Assembly (NCBI RefSeq): GCF_003355475.1
Contig: NZ_CP031356.1
Location: 1,240,001 to 1,304,000 of the forward strand
DNA: 64,000 nucleotides
Direction: 5' to 3'
Source: Brachybacterium saurashtrense
Lineage (GTDB): Bacteria > Actinomycetota > Actinomycetes > Actinomycetales > Dermabacteraceae
Notes under the pieces: generated by a model
Told to the model about the DNA's origin: nothing
The model's database searches: none
Seen by the model: only the letters and a program-made list of their open reading frames with translations
Translations under genes and position numbers: made by a program
Part shown: positions 1 through 6,554 of the stretch, in pieces
Layout: each line of letters opens with the position of its first letter
Numbering within the stretch: the stretch's first letter is position 1

Positions 1-491
1 ATCAGGGCCAGCGCCTGGGCGAGCCCGAAGAGGATGCCGTCGCGCACGGTGAGCTCGTGGAGCTCCTTGCGATGGGGCGCGATCCTGTCCGCGAGGCCCA
101 GCAGCAGGCCGAACAGGATCAGCATCGTCGCCGTGATGTAGAGGTTGCGCAGGCTGTGGTCGATCTGCTCCTCGAACAGCAGGCCCAGCACGCCGATCGG
201 GATCGAGCCGAGGATCACCAGCCAGCCCATGCGGACGTCCGGATCGGAGTGCGGGAGCTTCCCGGCCAGCGCCCGGAACCAGCGGCCGATGATGCGGGTG
301 ATGTCGTCCCAGAAGTACAGCAGCACCGCCGTCTCGGTGCCCAGCTGGATGATCGCGGTGAACGCCGCGCCCGGATCCTGCCCGGGATTCATGAGCTCCC
401 CGACCACGCGCACGTGCGCGCTGGAGGAGATGGGGAGGAACTCGGTCAGCCCCTGGACGAGACCCAGGACGACCGCCTCGATGAACGACAT
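1..491 (-). CDS. uppP: Undecaprenyl-diphosphatase UppP (BacA), 3' end cut by window edge
   Basis: Membrane phosphatase that recycles undecaprenyl diphosphate to the monophosphate carrier for peptidoglycan synthesis; overproduction is known to give bacitracin tolerance. The start is the ATG at 491, giving [20 protein letters not shown], followed by the PISSSAH signature. Both hallmark regions of the family are visible: the Glu-rich QGLTE motif and the Pro-Ile-Ser-Ser-Ser-Ala-His loop at about residues 20-26. Hydrophobic helices follow. About 163 residues are present of the usual 270-280; the frame is open to base 1, so the gene is truncated by the window and not broken. It is the last visible gene of a minus-strand run. 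Identification is by motif and is firm. Confidence 0.93.
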   Translation of the reverse strand, partial: MSFIEAVVLGLVQGLTEFLPISSSAHVRVVGELMNPGQDPGAAFTAIIQLGTETAVLLYFWDDITRIIGRWFRALAGKLPHSDPDVRMGWLVILGSIPIGVLGLLFEEQIDHSLRNLYITATMLILFGLLLGLADRIAPHRKELHELTVRDGILFGLAQALAL

Positions 492-561
492 GGACTCTCC
501 TCGACGGGTGCGGCACCTCGGGGCCGCCGCCGTGCGGGGCCACCGGACCCGCACAGAGTAC

Positions 562-590
562 GCGGCGCCGGGCCCGGGGCCCGGCGCCGC
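562..590. terminator. GC-only inverted repeat between uppP and the Asp-rich gene
   Basis: The arms at 562-575 and 577-590 are perfectly complementary and consist only of G and C. In RNA this would be an 11-bp stem with a 7-nt loop. It lies downstream of the Asp-rich gene and before uppP on the minus strand. No T-tract follows, so a terminator role is an inference; an attenuator or a chance GC palindrome is possible. Confidence 0.4.
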
Positions 591-621
591 GCAGCGGAGC
601 AGTGGTGAAGAGTACGTGGAG

Positions 622-648
622 GTCCCGGGCGCGTGGAGGGCCCGGGAC
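622..648 (-). terminator. Hairpin terminator after the Asp-rich gene
   Basis: A 9-bp perfect stem (622-630 pairs with 640-648) with a 9-nt loop begins 12 nt after the stop of the minus-strand gene ending at 660. There is no T-run, as is common in GC-rich actinobacteria. Confidence 0.5.
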
Positions 649-659
649 GGCGCCGGGGC

Positions 660-974
660 TCAGTCCCGGTCGTCCTCCTCGTAGTCGTCGTCCTCGTCCT
701 CGTAGTCGTCGTCCTCGTCGTCGTCGAAGTCGTCGAGATCGTCGAAGTCGTCGTCCTCGTCCTCGTCGTCGTCCGCGTCGAAGACGATCAGCGGGGTGGC
801 GACGTCGTAGGCGTCGAAGAGGGCGTCGTCGTAGGCGTCGAAGGCGGTCGAGAGCTGCTCGGTGGCGGCGTCGAGAGCCGGGTCGTCGTCGCCGCGCGAG
901 GCCGCGGCGGCTTCGTAGTGGCGTTCGAGGGCGGCGATCAGCGCAGCGAGAGCGGAGCGAGGATCCGTGTTCAT
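660..974 (-). CDS. Small protein with helical body and extreme Asp/Glu tail
   Basis: A 104-aa protein. The first ~70 residues (MNTDPRSALAALIAALERHY onward) look helical and contain the FDAYDDALFDAYDVATPLIV segment typical of an actinobacterial family often labelled 'primosomal protein' in databases, a label with no evidence I can see here. The last ~35 residues are almost entirely Asp, Glu and Tyr with a few Phe (runs such as DDDEDEDDDFDDLDDFDDDE). The start at 974 is chosen because the conserved body begins there; a longer reading to 1004 adds only a Cys/Arg stretch. The acidic tail could bind basic proteins, metal, or mimic DNA; that is inference. The function is unknown. Confidence 0.75.
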   Translation of the reverse strand: MNTDPRSALAALIAALERHYEAAAASRGDDDPALDAATEQLSTAFDAYDDALFDAYDVATPLIVFDADDDEDEDDDFDDLDDFDDDEDDDYEDEDDDYEEDDRD

Positions 975-1072
975 GAGTGGACCGTACCGCGAACAGCGGC
1001 ACAATGGACAGAGCGCGGCGCGACTCGGATCGGGGCACGCCGTGGCAGGTCACCGAGCTCAGGAGGACACCC

Positions 1073-1351
1073 GTGATCCGACCCCGCACCGCACTCGTCG
1101 CCGGCGTGCAGCACGTCACCGATCCGCGGTCGTTCCGGGACCTCCCGGTGGAGCGGGGACGGCGCGCGGAGGACTACGAGTACCAGATCCTCACGGTGCC
1201 GCGGGGCGCCACGGTGGCGCAGGTCCGCGCCGAGCTGGCCGAGCAGGCCGAGTACGGGCGCTGGGAGCACGCCCGCACCCGGCTGTACCTCGGCGGCGGC
1301 AAGAAGGTGTGGATGCGCCGGCGGATCATCCGGGTGCAGTCCACGCTCTGA
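1073..1351 (+). CDS. DUF5703 family protein
   Basis: Small actinobacterial protein of unknown function, 92 aa from a GTG start at 1073. This start was chosen because AGGAGG lies at 1061-1066, six bases upstream; an in-frame ATG at 1004 has no ribosome site. The diagnostic region is the C-terminal half, DYEYQILTVPRGATVAQVRA then AEYGRWEHARTRLYLGGGKK and an Arg-rich tail WMRRRIIRV, which matches what I know of DUF5703. No membrane segment or signal peptide is present. It is divergent from the Asp-rich gene (start 974), so the ~100 bp between the two starts should hold both promoters. No reaction can be assigned. Confidence 0.8.
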   Translation: MIRPRTALVAGVQHVTDPRSFRDLPVERGRRAEDYEYQILTVPRGATVAQVRAELAEQAEYGRWEHARTRLYLGGGKKVWMRRRIIRVQSTL

Positions 1352-1414
1352 GGGGCCGTCCACAGCCGGGCGCCGCGCCGCTCGCGCCGCCCGCGGATCT
1401 GGTGCAATGGGGGC

Positions 1415-1918
1415 GTGCCCGAGATCCCCGTCGCCCTGCTCGCGGTGCTGCTGCTGGGCTACCTGCCGCCGGCGATGGTGCTGGCCTGGGTGGACGGGCG
1501 CGAGCACCGGCTGCCGAACCGCTGGGTGGGCATCCTCACGGCGGTGGTGGTGCTGGCCCTGGGGCTGCTCGCCCTCGCCCGCCCGGCGCTGCGGGAGGAC
1601 CTGCGCACCGCCGCGGTGCTCGCCCTGGTGCTGGGTGCCGGCGCGATCCTGCTCGCGCTGCTCTCCCCGGCCCTGCTCGGAATGGGCGATGCGAAGACCC
1701 TCCCGGTGGTGGTGCTGATGGCGACCGCGCTCGGCGGCGAGGTGCTGATCGCCGCCCTGCTGGGAATCGCCCTGCTGGGCGGGGTGCTGGGTGCGGTCGT
1801 GATGGCGGTGACGCGGCGTCCCGGGGTGCGCTTCGCCGTGGGGCCCGTGCTGCTGGCCGGCCCGTTCCTCGGGCTGCTGGGCGCGCCGCTGGTCGCGGGC
1901 GCGCTGGGGACCGGCTGA
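1415..1918 (+). CDS. Small A24-type prepilin peptidase-like membrane protein
   Basis: A 167-aa polytopic membrane protein, GTG start at 1415. It carries both aspartates of the type IV prepilin peptidase (A24) catalytic core: Asp27 in WVDGREHRLPNR and Asp92 in GMGDAK (the GxGD motif). The N-terminal methylase/zinc domain of PilD is absent, so it corresponds to the short archaeal/CpaA-like form. Such enzymes cleave the leader of pilin-like proteins (Tad/Flp or competence pseudopilins) at the membrane. No pilin or pilus ATPase gene is in this window, so the substrate must be encoded elsewhere. It converges on the methyltransferase gene ending at 1926, with only 7 nt between stops. Confidence 0.78.
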   Translation: MPEIPVALLAVLLLGYLPPAMVLAWVDGREHRLPNRWVGILTAVVVLALGLLALARPALREDLRTAAVLALVLGAGAILLALLSPALLGMGDAKTLPVVVLMATALGGEVLIAALLGIALLGGVLGAVVMAVTRRPGVRFAVGPVLLAGPFLGLLGAPLVAGALGTG

Positions 1919-1925
1919 CCCTGCG

Positions 1926-2771
1926 TCAGGACCGCGCGGCACCCCGCTGGCGCCGTGCCTCGTAGAGTGCGATCGACCCGGCCACCGCCGCGTTGAGGGA
2001 GGAGGCGGTGCCGGTCATGGGGATCTCGGCGATCACGTCGCAGGCCTCGCGCCAGGCGGCGCTCATCCCGGCGGTCTCGTTGCCGACCACCACCAGCGTG
2101 GGCCCGGTGAGGTCCACCTGCGCGAGCTCGTGCCCGCCGGCCTCGTCCAGGCCCAGCACCGTCCACGCCTCGCCCTGCGCGCGCTGGCGCCCCACCCACT
2201 CCGCCACGTCGCGGGGCGAGGGCACGCGCAGCACGGGCAGCGCGAAGAGGGAGCCGGTGCTGGCGCGGATCGCGGCGGGATCCCAGGCATCCGCGCTGTG
2301 CCCGGTGAGCAGCAGGGCGTCGGCGCCCAGGGCGTCGGCGGTGCGGGCCAGCGAGCCGACGTTGCCCGGCGAGCCGGGACGGTCGAACGCCACCACGAGC
2401 CGTGGCGAGACCTCGTCGAGGCGGGACAGCGAGTCCGAGGGCACGGCGGCCAGGGCCAGCAGCTCCGGCGGCCCGTCCTCGCGCTCCCCCAGCTCGGCCA
2501 TCAGCTCCGGCGCGAGCATGACCACCGGACAGGGCGCCGTGCGCAGCAGATCCTGCGCCCACCGGGACGGCTGGTCCCGGCCGTCGCTCAGCAGGGCGCG
2601 GAGCTCGATGCCGTGCGCGACCGCCTGCGTGAGGGGGCGCACGCCCTGGATCAGCATCTCCCCGCTGCGGGTGCGCTTGGAGCGGTTGGTCAGCAGCGCC
2701 TGCCACTGCTGGAAGAGGGCGTTGCGCCGCTCCAGCCGGGACGGCAGCGGGCGCGGCCCGCGGCCGCTCAT
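1926..2771 (-). CDS. TrmH/SpoU family RNA 2'-O-methyltransferase
   Basis: Predicted AdoMet-dependent 2'-O-ribose methyltransferase of rRNA or tRNA, 281 aa. The N-terminal ~115 residues form the SpoU substrate-binding type domain (GEMLIQGVRPLTQAVAHG). The SPOUT catalytic domain shows motif 1 at 130-149 (DRPGSPGNVGSLARTADALG, with Asn137 and Arg143), motif 2 VVVGNETAGMS near 227-237 and motif 3 PMTGTASSLNAAVAGSIALY at 251-270. The start at 2771 is supported by a 4-nt ATGA overlap with the stop of the upstream trmL, implying translational coupling. The position methylated cannot be told from sequence; 23S rRNA (TsnR/RlmB-like) is most likely. Confidence 0.88.
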   Translation of the reverse strand: MSGRGPRPLPSRLERRNALFQQWQALLTNRSKRTRSGEMLIQGVRPLTQAVAHGIELRALLSDGRDQPSRWAQDLLRTAPCPVVMLAPELMAELGEREDGPPELLALAAVPSDSLSRLDEVSPRLVVAFDRPGSPGNVGSLARTADALGADALLLTGHSADAWDPAAIRASTGSLFALPVLRVPSPRDVAEWVGRQRAQGEAWTVLGLDEAGGHELAQVDLTGPTLVVVGNETAGMSAAWREACDVIAEIPMTGTASSLNAAVAGSIALYEARRQRGAARS

Positions 2772-3235
2772 GCGCCCGCCCCGTCGTACCCGAGCTGGCG
2801 CCACGCCTCGTACACCGCGATCGCGACGGCGTTGGAGAGGTTCAGCGACCGACGGGCCGGGCGCATCGGGATCCTCACCCGCTCGGTGATCCGCGGATGG
2901 GCGAGGACCTCCTCGGGCAGGCCGGTGGGCTCCGTGCCGAACAGCAGCACGTCCTCCCGGGCGTAGTCGACCTCCCCGAAGCCCACCTCGGTGTGCGCGG
3001 TGAAGGCCAGCACCCGCGCCCGGGGCACGGCGGCGAGGGCCTCGTCGAGGTCGCGATGGATGCTCACGTCGGCGAGGTCGTGGTAGTCCAGGCCGGCGCG
3101 GCGCAGCTTCGCGTCCTCGAGGTCGAAGCCGAGGGGCTCGATGAGGTGGAGGTGGGCGCCGGTGACGGCCGCGAGCCGGATCGCGTTGCCGGTGTTCCCG
3201 GCGATCGCCGGCTCGTGCAGGAAGACGTGGACCAT
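2768..3235 (-). CDS. trmL: tRNA (cytidine/uridine-34-2'-O)-methyltransferase TrmL
   Basis: Minimal SPOUT methyltransferase of 155 aa that 2'-O-methylates the wobble nucleotide of tRNA-Leu isoacceptors in E. coli. Family features visible: N-terminal HEPAIAGNTGNAIRLAAVTG, then LHLIEPLGF and LRRAGLDYHD, the AdoMet knot LLFGTEPTGLPEEVL and the C-terminal RIPMRPARRSLNLSNAVAIA. The length matches the family (about 155). It overlaps the next methyltransferase gene by 4 nt. A tRNA-Leu gene is encoded just upstream on the same strand; this is suggestive given the enzyme's substrate but may be chance. Confidence 0.92.
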   Translation of the reverse strand: MVHVFLHEPAIAGNTGNAIRLAAVTGAHLHLIEPLGFDLEDAKLRRAGLDYHDLADVSIHRDLDEALAAVPRARVLAFTAHTEVGFGEVDYAREDVLLFGTEPTGLPEEVLAHPRITERVRIPMRPARRSLNLSNAVAIAVYEAWRQLGYDGAGA

Positions 3236-3301
3236 GCCTCGGATTCTCCCACGGGCCGGCGGCGCGGCCCGGCCCTGCGCCGTACGGCCGGGGATGACGA
3301 A

Positions 3302-3331
3302 GAACCCCGATCCAGTGCTGGATCGGGGTTC
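3302..3331 (-). terminator. Strong hairpin terminator after tRNA-Leu
   Basis: A perfect 14-bp inverted repeat, 3302-3315 with 3318-3331, containing GAACCCCGATCCAG and its complement. It starts 9 nt after the tRNA-Leu discriminator base on the minus strand. Confidence 0.8.
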
Positions 3332-3339
3332 CCCTGCGG

Positions 3340-3425
3340 TGTCCGAGGGGGGACTTGAACCCCCACGCCCTTAAGCGGGCACTAGCACCTCAAGCTAGCG
3401 CGTCTACCAATTCCGCCACCCGGAC
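3340..3425 (-). tRNA. tRNA-Leu(GAG)
   Basis: A class II tRNA read on the minus strand. The acceptor stem GTCCGGG pairs with CTCGGAC (one G-T pair). The anticodon stem CTAGC/GCTAG encloses the loop TTGAGGT, so the anticodon is GAG (Leu, CUC/CUU codons). A long variable arm and GGTTCAAGTCC in the T arm fit tRNA-Leu. The discriminator is A at 3340; the 3' CCA is not encoded (CCG follows). Confidence 0.95.
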
Positions 3426-3518
3426 AGGTGATCGCCTCTGCGACGAGTAGAACAGTAGCACGTCCTGGACGGCGCACCGGCAGCGAATGCGCCCCTGCCA
3501 GCGGAAACGTGAACACAA

Positions 3519-3887
3519 TCACGCGGTGGCGTCGATCCGGCCCGCCATCATCCCGTGCAGCACGTCCAGCACCTCGTGCACGCCGACGGCGAGGCCCTCG
3601 GCGCCCGGCTCCCCCAGTCGCTCGGCGAGGTCCTGCAGTGCGGCGGCGGCGAGCACGATCATGGTGGGATCGGGGTCGTCCGCGCCCGCCTCGCCCCACC
3701 CCTCCATCTCGGCGAGCAGTGCCGTGAGCTCCGCCGTGGCGGGACGGTGGTGCGGGCTCAGCAGCTCCACACGGGCACGGGTGGCGAGGGCGGTGCAGCG
3801 TCGCAGCATCGCGGTCGCGCTCTCCGGCTGCGGCCGCACAGGGCGGGGCGCGACGAGTGTGGGCCGACTCTCCCGTACCAGGTCCAT
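3519..3887 (-). CDS. Hypothetical protein, 122 aa, soluble
   Basis: I do not recognise this protein. The start at 3887 (MDLVRESRPTLVAPRPVRPQ) is chosen because GAGGAA sits six bases upstream; an earlier ATG at 3929 has nothing comparable. The sequence is Ala/Leu/Glu-rich and probably all-helical, with segments ESATAMLRRCTALATRARVE and PTMIVLAAAALQDLAERLG. It ends with HEVLDVLHGMMAGRIDATA. No signal peptide or membrane helix is evident. It stands between aroE and tRNA-Leu, with about 95 nt to the aroE stop. Third-position GC matches its neighbours, so it looks like a resident gene and not a recent import. Confidence 0.6.
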   Translation of the reverse strand: MDLVRESRPTLVAPRPVRPQPESATAMLRRCTALATRARVELLSPHHRPATAELTALLAEMEGWGEAGADDPDPTMIVLAAAALQDLAERLGEPGAEGLAVGVHEVLDVLHGMMAGRIDATA

Positions 3888-3982
3888 GGTGGGTTCCTCG
3901 TGCTCGATGGTGGGGCCCCGAGGGCCCATGAGACACCGATCACTTTACTCACGCTTTACCCTTGCGGACAAGGGCGTGCGCC

Positions 3983-4843
3983 TCACTCGGCCGGGGACCC
4001 GGCGGCGCGTCCCAGGGAGAGCCGCGCCGCGGTGAGCATCTCCTCGACCGGCGCGGCCGGCACCGAGAGCATCGACCGCAGCTGCATGTCGGCCTGGTGC
4101 ACCAGCATCTCCAGGCCGTCGGCCACCTCTCCCCCGGCCTCCTGGACCACGGCCGCCACCGGCGCGGGCCAGGGGTCGTAGAGCACGTCCAGCAGCACGC
4201 CCGGGACGGGATGGCTGGACAGGGCGCGCCAGCGGCGTGCCACGTCGCCCGCTCCGGGCGCCGCCAGGGCGGTGATCACGGCCTCGGCCGCGAGCACGTC
4301 GTGCTCCTGCCCCCAGGGCACGCGCCGACTCTGCAGCCCGCGCGCCTCGGCGAGTCGCTCCAGCGGCGCCAGCTTCTCGGGGCTGCGGGCCGAGAGCAGC
4401 ACCGTGCGCGCACCGAGCTCGGCGGCCGCGGCGACCGCGCTGAGCGCCGTGGCGCCCGAGCCGAGCACGCCCACCGTGGAGGGCTCCCGCGCGCCGTGGT
4501 CGCGCAGCGCCGCGACGATGCCGTGCACGTCGTGGTTCTCGGCGCGCCAGCGACCGTCCTCCCGGCGCACCAGGGTGTTCGCGATCCCGAGCGCGCGACT
4601 GGTCTCGTCGGCCTCGGCGGCGAGGGCGAAGGCCTCGGGCTTCCCGGGCATCGTCACGCTCACGCCCTGCAGCGCGGCGCCGGGTCCCTCGGCGAGGAAC
4701 CCCGCGAGCTCGCCGGCGCGCACCTCGTGCCGGGTGTAGGCGGCGTCGGCCGCACCGAGCGCCGCATAGGCCGTGCGGTGGAGCAGCGGGGAGAGCGAAT
4801 GGGCGATGGGCGAACCCACCACGGCGAAGCGACGTGCGCTCAT
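3983..4843 (-). CDS. aroE: Shikimate dehydrogenase AroE
   Basis: NADP-dependent reduction of 3-dehydroshikimate to shikimate in aromatic amino acid synthesis, 286 aa. The N-terminal substrate domain shows VVGSPIAHSLSPLLHRTAYA and VSVTMPGKPEAF, whose Lys is the expected catalytic residue. The usual NTDG catalytic Asp motif appears as ENHDVHG, a variation on the canonical form. The nucleotide fold carries VGVLGSGATALSAVAAAAEL. The start at 4843 overlaps the mltG stop by 4 nt. Distal gene of the coupled alaS-ruvX-mltG-aroE run, an order common in actinobacteria. Weak conservation of the NADP loop makes a shikimate dehydrogenase-like paralog conceivable, but position favours AroE. Confidence 0.88.
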   Translation of the reverse strand: MSARRFAVVGSPIAHSLSPLLHRTAYAALGAADAAYTRHEVRAGELAGFLAEGPGAALQGVSVTMPGKPEAFALAAEADETSRALGIANTLVRREDGRWRAENHDVHGIVAALRDHGAREPSTVGVLGSGATALSAVAAAAELGARTVLLSARSPEKLAPLERLAEARGLQSRRVPWGQEHDVLAAEAVITALAAPGAGDVARRWRALSSHPVPGVLLDVLYDPWPAPVAAVVQEAGGEVADGLEMLVHQADMQLRSMLSVPAAPVEEMLTAARLSLGRAAGSPAE

Positions 4844-6009
4844 CCCTGCGACCGCTCCCATTCCTGCCACTCCTCGACGTTCTTCTCGTGCTCGGCGAAG
4901 GTCTCGGCGAACTTGGTCTCGCCGGTGTCGGTGTTGACGCTCACGAAGTACAGCCAGTCCCCCTCCGGCGGATCCACAGCGGCGTCGAGCGCCGGCTCGC
5001 CCGGCGCGGCGATCGGCCCCGGCGGCAGTCCCTCGTAGCGGTAGGTGTTGTACGGGCTGTCGGTGTTGCGCTCCTCGTCCGAGGTGGCGACGCTGCCGGA
5101 CTTCCCGCTGGCGTAGTGCACGGTGGAATCGAACTGGAGCTTCATGGGGTCGCCGTCGGCCGCGCCGGCGCCCTCGAGGCGGTTGCGGATGGTGCGCACC
5201 ACCTTCCCGTAGTCCTCGGGCAGGCGCACCTCCATCTCCGCCAGCGAGGCGATGGTGAGGGTCTCGTGCCACTGGTCCCGGGGGATGTCCCGGGCCACGA
5301 GCTGCTCCTCCATCGGCTCCCACATCATCGCGATGACGTCCTCGGCGGTGGCGTCCTCGTAGATGTCGTAGCGGCCGGGCCACAGGTAGCCCTCGAGCGA
5401 CTCCGCCTCGTTCTCGGGGATGCCGTAGGAGGTGTAGTCCTCCGCGGCGTCCTCGAACTCCTCCACCTCGATGCCGGTCTCCTCCGAGAGCTGCGCCCAG
5501 ATCTCGGTGAGCCGCTTGCCCTCGGGGATGATCACCCGGTGCCCGGTGAGGTTCGAGGAGTCCAGCAGGGCGTTCAGCGCGTCCGCGGAGGTCATCTCGA
5601 GGCGCAGGCTGTAGATCCCCGGCTCGATCGACGAGGCGTCCGGCGTGCTGCTGAAGATGTTCACGAACGGGCCGGTGCTCTTGATGACGCCCTGGTCCAC
5701 GAGCGTGGCGGCGATGTCGGTGCCGGTGTCCCCCTGGGCCACCTCCACCACGGCCTCGCCGTGGCCGGGGCCCTCGAAGTCCGCGGCCTCGCTCTCCACG
5801 CTGATGTTGTCGGTGATCCAGCGGTACCCCTGCACCCCGCCCACGCCGAGGCCGCCCAGCACCAGCAGCACCAGCAGCACCGGCAGCACGCGGCGGGTGA
5901 ATCCTCCGCGGCGGGGGGCGCGACGGCGCCCCCGCTTCCCGCGGCGGTGCGGGCCCGGCTCGTCCTGCAGGTCGGCGAGCTCGTCGAAGGAGACGTCCTC
6001 GTCGCTCAT
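4840..6009 (-). CDS. mltG: Endolytic murein transglycosylase MltG (YceG-like)
   Basis: Membrane-bound lytic transglycosylase that cleaves nascent glycan strands and is thought to set peptidoglycan chain length. It has 389 aa from the ATG at 6009: a basic cytoplasmic N-terminus (about 1-38, Arg-rich), one membrane helix at about 40-60 (VLPVLLVLLVLGGLGVGGV), then an extracytoplasmic YceG domain. In the latter, LTIASLAEMEVRLPEDYGKV carries the expected catalytic Glu region, followed by RTIRNRLE and YNTYRYEGLPPGPIAAPGEP, a family hallmark. The start overlaps the ruvX stop by 4 nt and the stop overlaps aroE by 4 nt, so the genes are likely translated together. Confidence 0.92.
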   Translation of the reverse strand: MSDEDVSFDELADLQDEPGPHRRGKRGRRRAPRRGGFTRRVLPVLLVLLVLGGLGVGGVQGYRWITDNISVESEAADFEGPGHGEAVVEVAQGDTGTDIAATLVDQGVIKSTGPFVNIFSSTPDASSIEPGIYSLRLEMTSADALNALLDSSNLTGHRVIIPEGKRLTEIWAQLSEETGIEVEEFEDAAEDYTSYGIPENEAESLEGYLWPGRYDIYEDATAEDVIAMMWEPMEEQLVARDIPRDQWHETLTIASLAEMEVRLPEDYGKVVRTIRNRLEGAGAADGDPMKLQFDSTVHYASGKSGSVATSDEERNTDSPYNTYRYEGLPPGPIAAPGEPALDAAVDPPEGDWLYFVSVNTDTGETKFAETFAEHEKNVEEWQEWERSQG

Positions 6010-6554
6010 CGCGGCTCCTCCTTCGTCGGGTCCTCGGGCTGCGGCGGTGCGTCGGGGCGCTCCACGCGCTCGCCCGCCCTGGCGCCGGTGGCCCGCTCGG
6101 CATCGAGCGCCTGCTGCAGGATCATCACCGCGGCGACCTGGTCCACCACGGCCCGGTGCTTGCGGCCCTTCCGGCCGGAGCGGTGCAGCGCCTGGTGCGC
6201 GGTCACCGTGGAGAGACGTTCGTCGATCATCCGCACCTCGACGACCTCGTCGGCGTCCGCCAGCGCCGTCGCCAGCTCGCCCGCGAAGGCTCTCGCCTTC
6301 TGCGCGGCGGCCCCTTCGGAGCCGTCCAGCGAGCGCGGCAGCCCGACCATGATGACACGGGCCTCGAGCTCGCGCGCCTCGGCGACGACGCGGGCGAGGG
6401 CCGTGCCGCGCTCGAGCGTCTCGACCGGGGTGGCGATCATCCCGTCCAGATCGCTGCGGGCGAGCCCCACGCGGACATCGCCCACGTCCACCCCGAGGCG
6501 GGCGCCCCGGGGCAGGCCGGGCGTCTCCGGGGCGCCGTCGTCGACGGGGCTCAT
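6006..6554 (-). CDS. ruvX: Putative pre-16S rRNA nuclease / Holliday junction resolvase YqgF (RuvX)
   Basis: RNase H-fold nuclease, 182 aa, implicated in 5' maturation of 16S rRNA and historically called a Holliday junction resolvase. Acidic active-site motifs are intact: GVDVGDVRVGLARSD near residue 20, MIDERLSTVTAHQAL near 108 and VVDQVAAVMILQQAL near 135. An extra ~30-residue Pro/Glu/Arg-rich tail follows the domain and has no known role. The gene overlaps alaS upstream and mltG downstream by 4 nt each. The alaS-yqgF-mltG linkage is conserved in many Gram-positive bacteria, which supports the call. Confidence 0.92.
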   Translation of the reverse strand: MSPVDDGAPETPGLPRGARLGVDVGDVRVGLARSDLDGMIATPVETLERGTALARVVAEARELEARVIMVGLPRSLDGSEGAAAQKARAFAGELATALADADEVVEVRMIDERLSTVTAHQALHRSGRKGRKHRAVVDQVAAVMILQQALDAERATGARAGERVERPDAPPQPEDPTKEEPR

